Part shown: piece by piece, positions 37,077-47,763 of the stretch
How positions within the stretch are numbered: position 1 is the stretch's first letter
Layout: every line of letters starts with the position of its first letter
Source of the DNA: Microbacterium bovistercoris
GTDB lineage: Bacteria > Actinomycetota > Actinomycetes > Actinomycetales > Microbacteriaceae
Direction of reading: 5' to 3'
Assembly: GCF_003387575.1 (NCBI RefSeq)
Contig: NZ_QUAB01000042.1
Span: 24,906-88,905 of the forward strand
Length of the DNA stretch: 64,000 nt
Notes under the pieces: model-generated
What the model was told of the DNA's origin: nothing
Database searches by the model: none
Seen by the model: the letters and a program-made list of their open reading frames with translations, nothing else
Translations under genes and position numbers: made by a program

Positions 37077-38563
37077 GAGTTCTTCTCCTCGGTCTTCTTC
37101 GCTGTTCTGCGCTTCACGGGCGCGTTGCGCCACAGGTGCGCGGTGAGGTAGCTGCGCCACGGCGCCGTCCGCACGGCCCAGGCCGCGAGCGGGGCGGGAT
37201 CGGCGGGGAGCCCTGCGGCCGCTCCCCCGGCCCGGGCGGCGACGTCTCCGGGGAGGAAGACGTCCGGGTCGCCGATCACCCGCATCCGCACGTAGTCCGC
37301 CGTCCACGGGCCGATGCCCGGCATCGCCAGCAGGGCGGCGCGCTGGTCGTCGGCGTCGTCGCCGACACTGAGCACGAGGTCCCCGCTCCCCAGTGCGGCG
37401 GCGGCACCGGTGATCGCCCGGATCCGCGCGGCGGGACCGCGCAGCACTTCGGCGCCGTGCTCGGCGATCGCGGTCATCGTCGGGAACAGGATGCCGCCGT
37501 CGGCGGTGCGCTCGCCGAGCGCGTCTGCGAGCGCTGTGAGAGCAGTGCGGGCGGCGACCACCGTGATCTGCTGGCCCACCATCGCGCGGACCAGCATCTC
37601 GTGCGGATCGACGGCGCCGGGCACGCGGATGCCGGGGACACGGGCGACGAGCGGCGCGAGCTCCGGATGCACGGCGATCGCCGCATCCACCGCTGCGGGA
37701 TCGGCGTCCAGATCGAACAGCCGGCGCGAGCGTGCGACGAGCGGTGCCAGGTCGCCGAGCCTGGACAGCCTCGCTCGCAGGTGCAGCCGAGTGCCGTCGT
37801 GATGAAGACGGAACCACGCCGGTCCGCCGTCCAGGCGCAGGTTACGCTCGAACGATCGCGGACCGGACTCCTCCACCCCGGGAAGGGCGCGGGCGGCCAT
37901 CCAGTCGAACAGCCCGTCCAGGTCGATCGGCGCGCGGTAGGGCAGGAGCAGGTCGATCGTGCCGGGCACGGTGTCGCAGACCGGAGCCCCGCCGGGGCGG
38001 CGGCGCGCCCGCAGTTCGGTCGGGGTCATCCCGAACACCTCGCGCACCGTGTCGTTGAACTGCCGCAGGCTGGCGAAGCCCGCCGAGAACGCGGCATCCG
38101 CCACCGCCAGGTCGGTGCCGACCAGCAGCATCCGCGCGGTGTGCGCGCGGTGCGCGCGGGACAGCGCGAGGGGTCCGGCGCCGAGCTCCGCGACCAGCAT
38201 CCGGTTCAGGTGCCGCGGCGAGTAACCGAGCCGGCGTGCGAGTCCGGGGACCCCCTCGCGATCGACGACTCCGTCACCGATCAGGCGCATGGCCCTTGCG
38301 GCGGCATCGCCGCGCAGGTTCCAGTCCGGCGAGCCGGGCGCCGCCTCGGGCAGGCATCGCTTGCAGGCCCGATACCCCGCCTCGTGTGCGGCGGCGCTGG
38401 TCGGAAAGAAGGTGACGTTCGCGGGCTTCGGGGTGCGAGCGGGGCAGCTCGGCCGGCAGTAGATGCCGGTCGAGCGCACCGCCGTCACGAACTGCCCGTC
38501 GAAGCGGGTGTCCCGTGCGCTGATCGCGCGGTACCGCTCGTCGAAGGTCATCGTCAGGGTCAT
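37073..38563 (-). CDS. Ada-AlkA fusion: methyl-sensing regulator and 3-methyladenine DNA glycosylase
   Basis: This 496-residue protein combines the N-terminal Ada domain (zinc cysteines C36, C40, C67, C70 at the spacing of E. coli Ada), an AraC-type helix-turn-helix (about 85-190), an AlkA N-terminal domain (about 200-310) and an HhH-GPD glycosylase domain (about 320-480) with [15 protein letters not shown] and GDVAARAG. It would sense methylphosphotriesters, activate its own operon and excise alkylated bases. The start lies six bases after CAGAGT. It lacks the Ada C-terminal methyltransferase, which is supplied by the downstream ogt gene. Confidence 0.94.
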   Translation of the reverse strand: MTLTMTFDERYRAISARDTRFDGQFVTAVRSTGIYCRPSCPARTPKPANVTFFPTSAAAHEAGYRACKRCLPEAAPGSPDWNLRGDAAARAMRLIGDGVVDREGVPGLARRLGYSPRHLNRMLVAELGAGPLALSRAHRAHTARMLLVGTDLAVADAAFSAGFASLRQFNDTVREVFGMTPTELRARRRPGGAPVCDTVPGTIDLLLPYRAPIDLDGLFDWMAARALPGVEESGPRSFERNLRLDGGPAWFRLHHDGTRLHLRARLSRLGDLAPLVARSRRLFDLDADPAAVDAAIAVHPELAPLVARVPGIRVPGAVDPHEMLVRAMVGQQITVVAARTALTALADALGERTADGGILFPTMTAIAEHGAEVLRGPAARIRAITGAAAALGSGDLVLSVGDDADDQRAALLAMPGIGPWTADYVRMRVIGDPDVFLPGDVAARAGGAAAGLPADPAPLAAWAVRTAPWRSYLTAHLWRNAPVKRRTAKKTEEKNS

Positions 38564-38569
38564 GCCCCT

Positions 38570-38575
38570 ACTCTG
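38570..38575 (-). promoter_or_regulatory. -10 box CAGAGT before the Ada-AlkA gene
   Basis: CAGAGT-AGGGGC-ATG on the minus strand, spacing six. Confidence 0.5.
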
Positions 38576-38632
38576 ACACGCCCCGACGACGATGGCTCGC
38601 GGAAATCGGACACGGCTGTGCCCGGCCCGCTC

Positions 38633-40240
38633 CTAGTGGAAGAAGTGACGCTCGCCCGTGAAGAACATCGTCACGCCGGCCTTGCGGGCCGCGTCCACGA
38701 CCTCCTCGTCGCGCACCGATCCGCCCGGCTGCACGATCGCCGTGATGCCGGCGTCGATGAGCACCTGCGCACCGTCAGCGAACGGGAAGAACGCGTCGGA
38801 TGCCGCGACGGACCCTGCCGCACGGCCACCGGCGCGCTCGACGGCGAGGCGGCACGAGTCGACCCTGTTGACCTGTCCCATGCCGACGCCGACGGTCGCG
38901 TTGTCCTTGGCCAGCACGATCGCGTTCGACTTCACGGCGCGGCACGCCTTCCACGCGAAGATGAGGTTCTCCAGCTCGTCATCGCCGGGCTTCTCACCCG
39001 AGACGAGCTCCCAGTTCTTCGCCACCGACCAGATGTCGTCCGGGAAGCGGTCGGCGTCCTGCAGCAGCAGGCCGCCCGACACCAGGCGCACGTCCATGCG
39101 CTCCTGCTGCCAGTCCTCGGGCAGCTTCAGCAGACGCAGGTTCTTCTTCGCCTTGAACACCTCGAGCGCGGCAGGCTCGAAGTCGGGGGCCACGATGACC
39201 TCGGTGAAGATGTCCTTGAGGTTCTCGGCCATCTTCAGGGTGACGGTGCCGTTCGCGGCGATCACGCCGCCGTACGCCGAGACCGGGTCGCACTCGTGGG
39301 CGCGCAGGTGGGCGCTGGCGATCGGGTCGAGGGCGTTCGGCGCGGTGGTCGCGATGCCGCAGGGGTTGGCGTGCTTGATGATCGCGACGGACGGCAGCAC
39401 CATGTCGTAGGCGGCGCGCAGGGCGGCATCCGCGTCGACGTAGTTGTTGTACGACATCTCCTTGCCCTGCAGCTGCGTCGCCTGCGCGATGCCGTGGCCT
39501 CCGGCCCGGGTGTAGATGGCCGCGCGCTGGTGCGAGTTCTCGCCGTAGCGCAGGGTCGCGAGACGCTCGGCCTTGATCGTCAGGTGCGCGGGCAGGTCCT
39601 CGCCCTCGCCCAGCGTGCCCTCGGCGAACCACGCGGCGACGGCGGTGTCGTAGGCGGCGGTGTGCGCGAAGGCGCGTGCGGCGAGCTCGCGACGCTGCAC
39701 CAGCGTGGTGCCACCGGCGCGCACCGACTCGATGACCGCCGGGTACGACTCCGGCGAGACGACGATCGCGACGTTCGCGTGGTTCTTCGCCGCGGCGCGC
39801 ACCATGGCAGGGCCGCCGATGTCGATCTGCTCGACGATGTCGTCGCCCTCGGCCCCGGATGCCACGGTCTCGACGAACGGGTACAGGTTGACGACGACCA
39901 GCTCGAAGGGCTCGATGCCGAGGTCCTGCAGCTGGCGCTCGTGGTCCTCGAGGCGCAGGTCGGCGAGCAGCCCGCCGTGGATCTTCGGGTGCAAGGTCTT
40001 GACGCGGCCGTCGAGCATCTCCGCGACGCCGGTGACGGCGGCCACGTCGGTGACCGCATGACCGGCTTCGCGGATGGTCGCGGCGGTGGAGCCGGTGGAG
40101 ACGATCTCGACGCCGGCCTCGGTCAGCGCCGCGGCGAGGTCGAGCAGACCGGACTTGTCGCTGACGGAGACCAGCGCGCGGCGGATCGGGACCGTGTCGC
40201 GGTGGCGGTAGAGCGAGGGATCCTGACGGGGGCCGGCCAT
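38633..40240 (-). CDS. purH: Bifunctional AICAR formyltransferase/IMP cyclohydrolase PurH
   Basis: PurH performs the last two steps of IMP synthesis. The 535-residue protein has the N-terminal IMP cyclohydrolase domain ([39 protein letters not shown]) and the C-terminal formyltransferase domain (KHANPCGIA near 287 and [10 protein letters not shown] near 489). It uses 10-formyl-THF, the product of the folD gene in this window. AAGGAG precedes the ATG. It follows purN by 43 bases on the same strand. Confidence 0.97.
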   Translation of the reverse strand: MAGPRQDPSLYRHRDTVPIRRALVSVSDKSGLLDLAAALTEAGVEIVSTGSTAATIREAGHAVTDVAAVTGVAEMLDGRVKTLHPKIHGGLLADLRLEDHERQLQDLGIEPFELVVVNLYPFVETVASGAEGDDIVEQIDIGGPAMVRAAAKNHANVAIVVSPESYPAVIESVRAGGTTLVQRRELAARAFAHTAAYDTAVAAWFAEGTLGEGEDLPAHLTIKAERLATLRYGENSHQRAAIYTRAGGHGIAQATQLQGKEMSYNNYVDADAALRAAYDMVLPSVAIIKHANPCGIATTAPNALDPIASAHLRAHECDPVSAYGGVIAANGTVTLKMAENLKDIFTEVIVAPDFEPAALEVFKAKKNLRLLKLPEDWQQERMDVRLVSGGLLLQDADRFPDDIWSVAKNWELVSGEKPGDDELENLIFAWKACRAVKSNAIVLAKDNATVGVGMGQVNRVDSCRLAVERAGGRAAGSVAASDAFFPFADGAQVLIDAGITAIVQPGGSVRDEEVVDAARKAGVTMFFTGERHFFH

Positions 40241-40283
40241 GATGATGCTCCTTGGAGTGCGGTGTCGGGTTTCGAGGGGTGGT

Positions 40284-40865
40284 TCAGGACGTGAGTGCGA
40301 GCTCGCCGGTGGCGATGTGCTGCACCACTTCGATGAGCAGCCTGCGCTCCACAGGCTTGATGCGCTCGTGCAGGCTGTGCTCGGTGTCGCCCGGGAGCAC
40401 GGGTACGCGCTCCTGGGCGAGGATCGGTCCGGAGTCGACCCCGTCGTCGACGACGATCACACTGGCCCCGGTCTCGGAGACCCCTGCGGCGAGCGCGTCG
40501 CGCACACCGTGCGCGCCGGGGAACTCGGGCAGGTAGGCCGGGTGCGTGTTGATGATGTGCGGCGCGTACTGCGCGACCAGTGACGCCGGCAGCAGGCGCA
40601 TCAGACCGCTGAGCACGATGAGGTCGGGCGACCAGACCTCCAGCTGCCGGCCGAGCTCGGCGCCCCAGGCATCCCGGTTGTCGTGCTCGTGCCAGGGCAC
40701 GGTGAAGGTGGGGATGCCGAACTCCTCGGCATGCGCGAGGCCGTCGGCATCACGATCGGCGCCCACGACGACCACCCGAGCCGGGAAGTCGGGGTGGCGG
40801 GCGGCTTCGAGCAGGGCACGGAGATTCGAGCCGGTGCCCGAGATCAGAACAGCGACCGTCAGCAC
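40284..40865 (-). CDS. purN: Phosphoribosylglycinamide formyltransferase PurN
   Basis: PurN transfers a formyl group from 10-formyl-THF to glycinamide ribonucleotide. The 193-residue protein has the [11 protein letters not shown] motif near residue 9, the catalytic [18 protein letters not shown] region near 112 and [12 protein letters not shown] near 143. The GTG start sits six bases after TAGACT, which is read out of the last codons (VD-stop) of the DUF6350 gene, so purN may have its own leaderless promoter in addition to read-through from upstream. Confidence 0.95.
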   Translation of the reverse strand: MLTVAVLISGTGSNLRALLEAARHPDFPARVVVVGADRDADGLAHAEEFGIPTFTVPWHEHDNRDAWGAELGRQLEVWSPDLIVLSGLMRLLPASLVAQYAPHIINTHPAYLPEFPGAHGVRDALAAGVSETGASVIVVDDGVDSGPILAQERVPVLPGDTEHSLHERIKPVERRLLIEVVQHIATGELALTS

Positions 40866-40869
40866 GCGG

Positions 40870-42183
40870 TCAGTCTACCCGGGTGCCGGGCGTGTCCTGA
40901 CCGGATGACCGCGCATCCGCCGGCGCCGCATCAAACGCCGCCATCTCCTCGCGCCAGCGGTCGGTGCGCTCCTCTGCGAGCTCGTCACGATGACGGGGCG
41001 CGAGCAGCAGGATGCCGGCGCCCACGAGCACCTCGAGTCCGATCGCGAGGGCGAGTGCACCGGGCTGCGGTCCGGTCTCGGCCAGGCGGCCGGGGCCGAT
41101 GGACCCGGATGCCAGCACCGCCGCCAGCGCGGCGACGCCGGCCGAGAGCAGGGCGATGCCGGCAGCGATGACGGCGCGCGGGCCGTATCCCTCCGCCCCG
41201 CCCTCCCAGACCAGCTTGGAGCGCACCATCCACCCGGCCAGCGCACCGGCGGCGATCGGGATCAGCACCACGACGAGCGTCCAGAACGAGTCCACGGGCG
41301 GCAGCAGTCCGAGCACCGGGATTCCGGGCACGACGCCCAGCTGGGTGCCGGCGGGCGACACCGCGGTGCCCGCACCGACCGCGAAGCCGGGTCCGGCGAT
41401 CCATGCCACCGACCAGACCACCAACGTCGGCAGGTAGGCGAGCTGGCCGAGCGTGATGACGGTCGCGCCGAGCCCGTCCACGTGCGCGCTCTCGAACAGG
41501 GCGATGACCTCGCCCCCGCGCAGCACCATCATGACCGCAAGGCCCAGGGCTCCGACCCCGGTGAGCGCGACCAGGGTCACCGCTGCGCCGCGAACGGCCT
41601 CGGCGGGCACCGGTGCCCAGTCTCCCCAGTCGTCGACGACGTCGTGCAGGCGGTCGATCACCCCGCCGTCCCCCTCGGACCAGGCGTGCCGGACGGCACC
41701 GGCGAGCGCACCGGCGAGATAGACCGCGACGGGCAGGACGGCTCCGACCCAGAACGGGATGCGGGCAGCGGGCACGGCCGCCGTCAGGGCGACCAGCAGC
41801 GAGATCGCAGCGAAGACCGCAGTGCCGCCGATCACGCCGGAGAGCCAGGCGCCCGCCGCGGACGCCCGCCGCCCGGAACGCGCCGCGAACAGCAGGGTGA
41901 ACAGCAGCAGCGCGAGCGGCGTGACCGAGAGGGTGAACCGCGCGGCCTCAGGGGCGATCCCGGTGGACCGGACGACCTCGTCGGGGATCGTGATCTGCAT
42001 CGCGGCGCCATGCCCGAACTGCCAGAGCGTGCCGCTCGCCGGCCACAGCGCGCCCCAGTCGGCGGCGGCGCCGAAGGCGATGGTCCACAGCAGCGTCAGG
42101 GGCGCCAGCAGCACCGCCAGGCCGACGGCAGCGGCGATCGCGGCGTCGAGTGCGGCGAGAAGGGCGACGGTGAGGCGTTGCAT
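40870..42183 (-). CDS. DUF6350 multi-pass membrane protein
   Basis: The 437-residue protein has about nine to ten hydrophobic helices and a hydrophilic C-terminal tail of about 50 residues. It matches the actinobacterial DUF6350 family, which is often found between sucCD and purN/purH as here; function is unknown. TAGGCT nine bases upstream of the ATG suggests a transcript with a leader of only a few bases. Its stop codon lies four bases from the purN start. Confidence 0.82.
   Translation of the reverse strand: MQRLTVALLAALDAAIAAAVGLAVLLAPLTLLWTIAFGAAADWGALWPASGTLWQFGHGAAMQITIPDEVVRSTGIAPEAARFTLSVTPLALLLFTLLFAARSGRRASAAGAWLSGVIGGTAVFAAISLLVALTAAVPAARIPFWVGAVLPVAVYLAGALAGAVRHAWSEGDGGVIDRLHDVVDDWGDWAPVPAEAVRGAAVTLVALTGVGALGLAVMMVLRGGEVIALFESAHVDGLGATVITLGQLAYLPTLVVWSVAWIAGPGFAVGAGTAVSPAGTQLGVVPGIPVLGLLPPVDSFWTLVVVLIPIAAGALAGWMVRSKLVWEGGAEGYGPRAVIAAGIALLSAGVAALAAVLASGSIGPGRLAETGPQPGALALAIGLEVLVGAGILLLAPRHRDELAEERTDRWREEMAAFDAAPADARSSGQDTPGTRVD
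40872..40877 (-). promoter_or_regulatory. -10 box TAGACT before purN, inside the upstream stop region
   Basis: TAGACT-GACCGC-GTG on the minus strand, spacing six. The hexamer overlaps the DUF6350 stop codon TGA. Confidence 0.5.
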
Positions 42184-42192
42184 GTCGTCAAA

Positions 42193-42198
42193 AGCCTA
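42193..42198 (-). promoter_or_regulatory. -10 box TAGGCT before the DUF6350 gene
   Basis: Nine bases separate it from the ATG, implying a 5' leader of about three bases. Confidence 0.5.
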
Positions 42199-42242
42199 CG
42201 TCGTCCGCCCCTGACCCTTTTCCGCGCACCCCCGGCACGCGA

Positions 42243-42248
42243 TAGATT
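42243..42248 (+). promoter_or_regulatory. -10 box TAGATT before the NCS2 permease gene
   Basis: Unlike the leaderless genes, this hexamer lies 19 bases before the ATG and leaves room for the GGAGG ribosome-binding site at 42256-42260. Confidence 0.55.
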
Positions 42249-42267
42249 CTCCTGCGGAGGTCCCCCG

Positions 42268-43692
42268 ATGACTACAGCCCCTGCCGCCCCCGACACCCGC
42301 CAGAAGGAGCCGGCGAACGCCGTCGACCGCTTCTTCGAGATCACCGAGCGCGGATCCACCTTCGGCGCGGAGATCCGCGGCGGAGTGGTCACGTTCGTGA
42401 CGATGGCGTACATCGTCATCCTGAACCCGATCATCCTGTCGACGCCGGATGTCGCCGGCAACACCTTGCCCGGCCCCGCCGTGGCCGCGGCGACCGCCTT
42501 CACCGCCGGTGTGATGACGCTGCTGTTCGCGCTCGTCTCCCGGCTGCCGTTCGCCTTCGCGGCGGGCCTCGGCATCAATGCCTTCCTGGCGTTCTCGGTG
42601 GTCGGGACCGTGACGTGGCCCGAGGCGATGGCGCTGGTCGTGATCAACGGCCTGGTCATCGTGCTGCTCGCCGCGACCGGTCTGCGGAAGATGATCTTCG
42701 ACGCCGTCCCCGTGCAGCTCAAGCTCGCGATCACCGTCGGCATCGGCCTGTTCATCGCCTTCATCGGTTTCGTGAACGCCGGCTTCGTCACGGCGACGGG
42801 CAACGCCTCGCCCCCGGTCGACCTCGGCACCGGCGGTTCGGTGGCGAGCATCCCGACCCTGCTCTTCGTGATCACGCTGCTGATCGGCGGCGCGCTCATC
42901 GCGCTGCGCATCAAGGGCGCCATCCTCATCGCCCTCGCCGGCGGCACCGTGCTCGGCGCGATCATCAGCGCGATCTGGAAGGTGGACGGCCTCGGGTTCG
43001 ATCTCTCCGGCGGCATCGTCGGCGTGCCCGATCTCAGCCTGCTCGGCGCCGTCGACTTCTCGTTCGACCTCGGCAAGGTCAGCATCGTCGCGCTGGTGAT
43101 GTTCGTGTTCACCCTGGTGTTCTCCAACTTCTTCGACGCCATGGGCACGATGACCGGTCTCGCGAAGGAAGCCGATCTGGCCGACGAGAAGGGTGACTTC
43201 CCGCGGATCAAGTCGGCGCTGATCGTCGAGGGCGTCGGCGCGGTCGTCGGCGGTGGCACGTCGTCGTCATCGGCCACGGTGTTCGTCGAGTCGGGCGCGG
43301 GCATCGGTGAGGGCGCGCGAACCGGCTTCGCCACGGCGATCACCGGCGTGCTGCTGCTCCTGACCATGTTCTTCACGCCGCTCACGTCGCTGGTGCCCAG
43401 CGCGGTCGCCGCCTCGGCCCTGGTGCTCGTCGGCGCGATGATGCTCGCGCAGATCAAGAACATCGACTTCAGCGACTTCCGTGTGCTGCTGCCGGTGTTC
43501 CTCACCGTCACCGTCATGCCGATGACCTACTCGATCGCCAACGGCATCGGGGCGGGCTTCGTCAGCTGGGTGGTCGTGAACGCGGTGTCCGGCAAGGCGA
43601 AGACCATCCATCCGCTGCTGTGGATCGTCGCCGCCGGCTTCGTGCTGTTCTTCGCCCGCGGCCCGCTCGAGGTCGCCTTCGGCGTCGCCTGA
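42268..43692 (+). CDS. NCS2-family purine/xanthine permease (AzgA type)
   Basis: The 474-residue protein has about 13 hydrophobic helices and the AzgA/GhxP-like signature: FFEITERGSTFGAEIRGGVVTF at the N-terminus, MAYIVILNPIILS in helix 1, GLGINAFLAFSVV near 94, and SNFFDAMGTMTGLAKEADL and GAVVGGGTSSSSATVFVESGAG in the transport core. Such proteins import adenine, guanine or hypoxanthine with protons. Its position beside purN and purH links salvage uptake with de novo synthesis. GGAGG lies seven bases before the ATG. Confidence 0.92.
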   Translation: MTTAPAAPDTRQKEPANAVDRFFEITERGSTFGAEIRGGVVTFVTMAYIVILNPIILSTPDVAGNTLPGPAVAAATAFTAGVMTLLFALVSRLPFAFAAGLGINAFLAFSVVGTVTWPEAMALVVINGLVIVLLAATGLRKMIFDAVPVQLKLAITVGIGLFIAFIGFVNAGFVTATGNASPPVDLGTGGSVASIPTLLFVITLLIGGALIALRIKGAILIALAGGTVLGAIISAIWKVDGLGFDLSGGIVGVPDLSLLGAVDFSFDLGKVSIVALVMFVFTLVFSNFFDAMGTMTGLAKEADLADEKGDFPRIKSALIVEGVGAVVGGGTSSSSATVFVESGAGIGEGARTGFATAITGVLLLLTMFFTPLTSLVPSAVAASALVLVGAMMLAQIKNIDFSDFRVLLPVFLTVTVMPMTYSIANGIGAGFVSWVVVNAVSGKAKTIHPLLWIVAAGFVLFFARGPLEVAFGVA

Positions 43693-43712
43693 CGCCGGCT
43701 CAGCCGGTTTCG

Positions 43713-43754
43713 CGACGAAGGGGACGGATGCTGCGGCATCCGTCCCCTTCGTCG
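43713..43754. terminator. Bidirectional terminator between the permease and the VOC gene
   Basis: CGACGAAGGGGACGGATGC pairs perfectly with its inverse around a 4-base loop, between convergent genes. Confidence 0.9.
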
Positions 43755-43757
43755 TAC

Positions 43758-44159
43758 TCAGGCGTATGCCGCGGCGAACTCCGCAGACGGCTCGATCGGC
43801 TCGATGACGTCGAGCAGCACGCCGCCGGGCGCCTCGACGATGAAGTGCCGCTGCCCGAAGTCCTCGTCGCGCAGCGCAAGCCGCTCCGGCAGCCGGAGAT
43901 CGCCGACCAGGCGGGCGTGCTCGGCAGCGGCATCCGCCACCTCGACGTTCAGCAGCAGACCGGCCACCGGCCGTCGGAAGCCGTGCGGGATCGTCTCGTG
44001 CATGCTGTCGAGGATGGCGAGTTCTCCGCCGTCGAAACGCAGGCTGACGTACCAGTCGGCCTCGAACGTCGTCTCGAATCCCAGCACCTCGCGGTAGAAG
44101 CGGGCGGAGGCCTCGACGTCCTCCACCATGAGCACGGGATAGAACGAGCTGATCTGCAT
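43758..44159 (-). CDS. VOC-family (glyoxalase/bleomycin-resistance) protein
   Basis: The 133-residue protein has the paired beta-alpha-beta-beta-beta VOC modules: [20 protein letters not shown] at the start and [19 protein letters not shown] in the middle, with [16 protein letters not shown] holding the last metal-side Glu. VOC proteins are metal-dependent dioxygenases, isomerases or drug-binding proteins, so activity cannot be told. It is divergent from a TetR regulator, which probably controls it through palindromes in the 78-base gap. Confidence 0.88.
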   Translation of the reverse strand: MQISSFYPVLMVEDVEASARFYREVLGFETTFEADWYVSLRFDGGELAILDSMHETIPHGFRRPVAGLLLNVEVADAAAEHARLVGDLRLPERLALRDEDFGQRHFIVEAPGGVLLDVIEPIEPSAEFAAAYA

Positions 44160-44170
44160 GTCGCGATCCT

Positions 44171-44226
44171 TTACATACTCTGTGTTTGTAACTGGCACAG
44201 TTAGGATACATGCACACCGTATGTAA
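44171..44226. promoter_or_regulatory. Nested palindromes between VOC and TetR genes
   Basis: TAACTGGCACAGTTA (44189-44203) is a perfect 6-3-6 palindrome of the size bound by TetR proteins. It is flanked by the outer inverted pair TTACATAC (44171-44178) and GTATGTAA (44219-44226). A TAGGAT -10 element (44202-44207) for the regulator overlaps the inner palindrome. Confidence 0.65.
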
Positions 44227-44237
44227 GGGAACGCCCG

Positions 44238-44813
44238 ATGCCCAGAGCCACTGCCGCAGACGCCGCCGCGACCGCGGAGCGCGTGCTGGAGGCCGCGACC
44301 GCGCGCTTCGCCGCGCAGGGATTCGCGGCGACATCGGTCGACGACGTCGCTGCGGATGCCGCGGTCACCCGCGGCGCCGTCTATCACCACTACGCGTCGA
44401 AGCCGGGGCTGTTCACCGCGGTCGTGCAGCGGATGCAGCAGGAGGTCGCGGGTGCCGTCGTCGCGGCCGCCGGCGAAGGCTCCCCCGCCGAGGCACTGCG
44501 CCGAGGCAGCCACGCCTTCCTCGACGCGATCACCGCCGGCGGCCATGCCAGGGTGCTGCTCCTCGACGCCCCGGCCGTGCTCGGCTGGGATGCCTGGCGA
44601 CAGGCTGACGCCGAGGCATCCGCCGTGCACCTCCGCGAAGCGCTGGTCGCCGCCGGAGTCGCGGATGCCGAGGCGGATGCCACGACCGCACTGCTCTCCG
44701 GAGCGATGAACGAGGCCGCGCTCTGGCTCTCCGAGCGTCCGGGAGACGCCGCTGCGCGATCATCCGTGCACGCGGTGCTGGAGCGGCTGCTGGACGCCGT
44801 CGCGCCCCGGTAG
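44238..44813 (+). CDS. TetR/AcrR-family transcriptional regulator
   Basis: The 191-residue protein has the TetR helix-turn-helix at residues 12-60 ([20 protein letters not shown], then [17 protein letters not shown]). The ligand-binding C-terminus is Ala-rich and not assignable to a ligand. It likely represses the divergent VOC gene and itself. ATG at 44238 gives the usual N-terminus; an upstream ATG at 44210 is in a different frame and is closed early. Confidence 0.9.
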   Translation: MPRATAADAAATAERVLEAATARFAAQGFAATSVDDVAADAAVTRGAVYHHYASKPGLFTAVVQRMQQEVAGAVVAAAGEGSPAEALRRGSHAFLDAITAGGHARVLLLDAPAVLGWDAWRQADAEASAVHLREALVAAGVADAEADATTALLSGAMNEAALWLSERPGDAAARSSVHAVLERLLDAVAPR

Positions 44814-44817
44814 CGGG

Positions 44818-45252
44818 TCAGCGGCGTTCGAGCAGGAACAGCGCGATCAGGCGGTCGGTGCGGGTCTGGTAGTCCGCATAGGCGGGCCACGCCTCGACCG
44901 CACGATCCCACCACACCGCGCGCTCGGAGCCTGCGAGCTCGCGGGCCGTGTAGTCGTGCTTCTCCGCGCCGTCCTGCAGCTCCACGTGCGGCTGGCGACG
45001 CATGTTGCCGGCCCACTTCGGCTCGTCGGGTGCCCCGCCCTTCGACGCCACCACGACGTACTCGCCGTCGTGCTCGACCCGCATCAGCGCGGTCTTGCGC
45101 AAAGCACCGGTCTTCGCCCCCACCGTGGTCAGCACGATGATCGGCTTGCCCTGAAGGTCGGCGCCTTCGGCACCGCCGGAAGCCTCGAACCTCTCGGCCT
45201 GCCTGCGGGCCCAGTCGGATGTGGACGGCAGATACTCTCCGGAAAGCGGCAT
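44818..45252 (-). CDS. Deazaflavin (F420)-dependent nitroreductase-family protein
   Basis: The 144-residue protein matches the Ddn/FDOR-B split-barrel family: [50 protein letters not shown] and [13 protein letters not shown] are typical. Family members use F420 (or sometimes other flavins) to reduce quinones or nitro compounds. It converges with the TetR gene. The ATG lies six bases after TAGGAT. Confidence 0.88.
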   Translation of the reverse strand: MPLSGEYLPSTSDWARRQAERFEASGGAEGADLQGKPIIVLTTVGAKTGALRKTALMRVEHDGEYVVVASKGGAPDEPKWAGNMRRQPHVELQDGAEKHDYTARELAGSERAVWWDRAVEAWPAYADYQTRTDRLIALFLLERR

Positions 45253-45258
45253 GCCTCG

Positions 45259-45264
45259 ATCCTA
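45259..45264 (-). promoter_or_regulatory. -10 box TAGGAT before the deazaflavin enzyme gene
   Basis: TAGGAT-CGAGGC-ATG on the minus strand, spacing six. Confidence 0.6.
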
Positions 45265-45280
45265 TGCACGGCCGACGCCC

Positions 45281-45499
45281 GGCGGACCGATCCGCGGATG
45301 GCGGACGTTTCTGCGGCGTGTCCGCCGCCGCCTGCAGATCGGTCCGCCATCCGCAAGCGGGCGACACGACGAATCCCGACGGCGTACCCGCCGCGCTCCG
45401 GCAAGTGGCGGACCGATCCGCGGATGGCGGACGTTTCTACGGCGTGTCCGCCGCCGCCTGCAGATCGGTCCGCCATCCGCAAACGGGCGACACGACGAA
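45281..45499. repeat. 93-bp palindromic repeat, two copies (family 4)
   Basis: Copies at 45281-45373 and 45407-45499 differ at very few positions. Each contains perfect inverted arms (GGCGGACCGATC with GATCGGTCCGCC, and GCGGATGGCGGAC with GTCCGCCATCCGC), so a long stem is possible. The same core motif occurs at 110-139. No ORF with coding character spans it. Confidence 0.92.
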
Positions 45500-45529
45500 G
45501 GGCTCGGATGCCACGCATCCGAGCCCTTC
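45497..45529 (-). terminator. Terminator of sucCD
   Basis: GAAGGGCTCGGATG and CATCCGAGCCCTTC form a 14-bp stem with a 5-base loop, 16 bases after the sucD stop; it overlaps the end of the adjacent repeat. Confidence 0.85.
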
Positions 45530-45544
45530 GCAGGAAAGCAGTGC

Positions 45545-46447
<903 letters not shown>

Positions 46448-46466
46448 GTCTCTAGTCCTTTTCGTC

Positions 46467-47633
46467 TCAGGCGTTGGCCAGCTCGGCGGCCTTGTCGGCG
46501 CCCTCGTCCATGGTGGCGGCGAGCGTCACGAGCGGGTGGTTCGCTGCCGCGAGGATCGCGCGGCCCTCTTCGACCTGGTTGCCGTCGAGACGCACCACGA
46601 GCGGCTTGGTGGCCGAGTCGCCGAGGATCTCGAGAGCCTTGACGATGCCCTCTGCCACCGCCACGCAGGAGGTGATGCCGCCGAAGACGTTCACGAAGAC
46701 GCTCTTGACCTGCTCGTCGCCGAGGATGACGTCGAGGCCGCTCGCCATGACCTGCGCGTTCGCGCCGCCGCCGATGTCGAGGAAGTTGGCGGGCTTCACG
46801 TTGCCGTGGTTCTCACCCGCGTAGGCGACGACGTCGAGGGTCGACATGACAAGGCCCGCGCCGTTGCCGATGATGCCGACCTCGCCGTCGAGCTTGACGT
46901 AGTTGAGGCCGGACGCCTTGGCCTTGGCCTCCAGCGGGTCCTCGCTGGCCTTGTCGGCGAGCTCTTCGTGCTCGGGGTGACGCACCTCGGAGGCGTTGTC
47001 GTCGAGCGTGACCTTGCCGTCGAGGGCGATGATCTCGCCGTCCTCGGTGCGGACCAGCGGGTTCACCTCGACGAGCGTGGCGCCCTCGCCCTTGTAGACG
47101 TCGTAGAGCTTGACGAAGACGTCGGAAACCTTGTCGACGAGGTCCTCGGGGAAGTTCGCGGCCTTGGCGATCTCGACGGCCTTGGCCTTGTCGATGCCGG
47201 TCAGCGCGTTGACCTCGACACGCGCGAGCGCCTCGGGCTTCTCGACCGCGAGCTGCTCGATCTCCATGCCGCCCTCGACGCTGCACAGCGAGAGGTAGGA
47301 GCGGTTGGCGCGGTCCAGCAGCACGGAGAAGTAGAACTCCTCGGCGATGCGCGCACCAGCTGCGACCATGACACGACGAACGACGTGGCCCTTGATGTCG
47401 AGACCGAGGATCGCCTTCGCCGCCTCGTACGCCTCTTCGGGGTTCTTGGCGACCTTGACGCCACCGGCCTTGCCGCGGCCGCCGGTCTTGACCTGCGCCT
47501 TGACGACGACGACGCCGCCGAGCTTCTCAGCCGCTGCCTTCACCTCCTCGGGGGTGTCAGCGACGATGCCGGCGAGAACCGGCACTTCGTACTTCTCGAA
47601 AAGGTCTCGTGCCTGGTACTCGTAGAGATCCAC
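46467..47633 (-). CDS. sucC: Succinyl-CoA ligase beta subunit SucC
   Basis: The 388-residue subunit has an ATP-grasp fold ([37 protein letters not shown] near 43), [18 protein letters not shown] and the C-terminal [19 protein letters not shown]. It fixes nucleotide and succinate binding. The GTG start gives the conserved N-terminus. Two palindromes lie in the 130-base gap to the divergent TetR gene. Confidence 0.97.
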   Translation of the reverse strand: MDLYEYQARDLFEKYEVPVLAGIVADTPEEVKAAAEKLGGVVVVKAQVKTGGRGKAGGVKVAKNPEEAYEAAKAILGLDIKGHVVRRVMVAAGARIAEEFYFSVLLDRANRSYLSLCSVEGGMEIEQLAVEKPEALARVEVNALTGIDKAKAVEIAKAANFPEDLVDKVSDVFVKLYDVYKGEGATLVEVNPLVRTEDGEIIALDGKVTLDDNASEVRHPEHEELADKASEDPLEAKAKASGLNYVKLDGEVGIIGNGAGLVMSTLDVVAYAGENHGNVKPANFLDIGGGANAQVMASGLDVILGDEQVKSVFVNVFGGITSCVAVAEGIVKALEILGDSATKPLVVRLDGNQVEEGRAILAAANHPLVTLAATMDEGADKAAELANA

Positions 47634-47669
47634 AGTGCAGTCCTTCGCTGGTTGCGGCGGTTGGGACGC

Positions 47670-47702
47670 GACAAGATTGTCGGTTGTCGATTATGATTCG
47701 AC
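47670..47702. promoter_or_regulatory. Palindromes upstream of sucC
   Basis: GACAAGATTGTC (47670-47681) and GTCGATTATGATTCGAC (47686-47702) are imperfect or centred palindromes; the second includes CATAAT, a possible -10 box for sucC on the minus strand. They could bind the adjacent TetR protein, but this is only positional. Confidence 0.4.
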
Positions 47703-47751
47703 CCGGTCATCTAGCGTACTACCGCGCGACACGACCCCCTGACCGCGGCGT

Positions 47752-47757
47752 TAGGCT
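47752..47757 (+). promoter_or_regulatory. -10 box TAGGCT before the TetR gene at 47764
   Basis: TAGGCT-CTCGCT-ATG, spacing six. Confidence 0.6.
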
Positions 47758-47763
47758 CTCGCT

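Noticed and set aside
37136..40294. 1052-codon plus-strand frame over ogt, Ada-AlkA and purH
   Set aside because: It is antisense to three conserved genes and has no recognisable domain or start signal.
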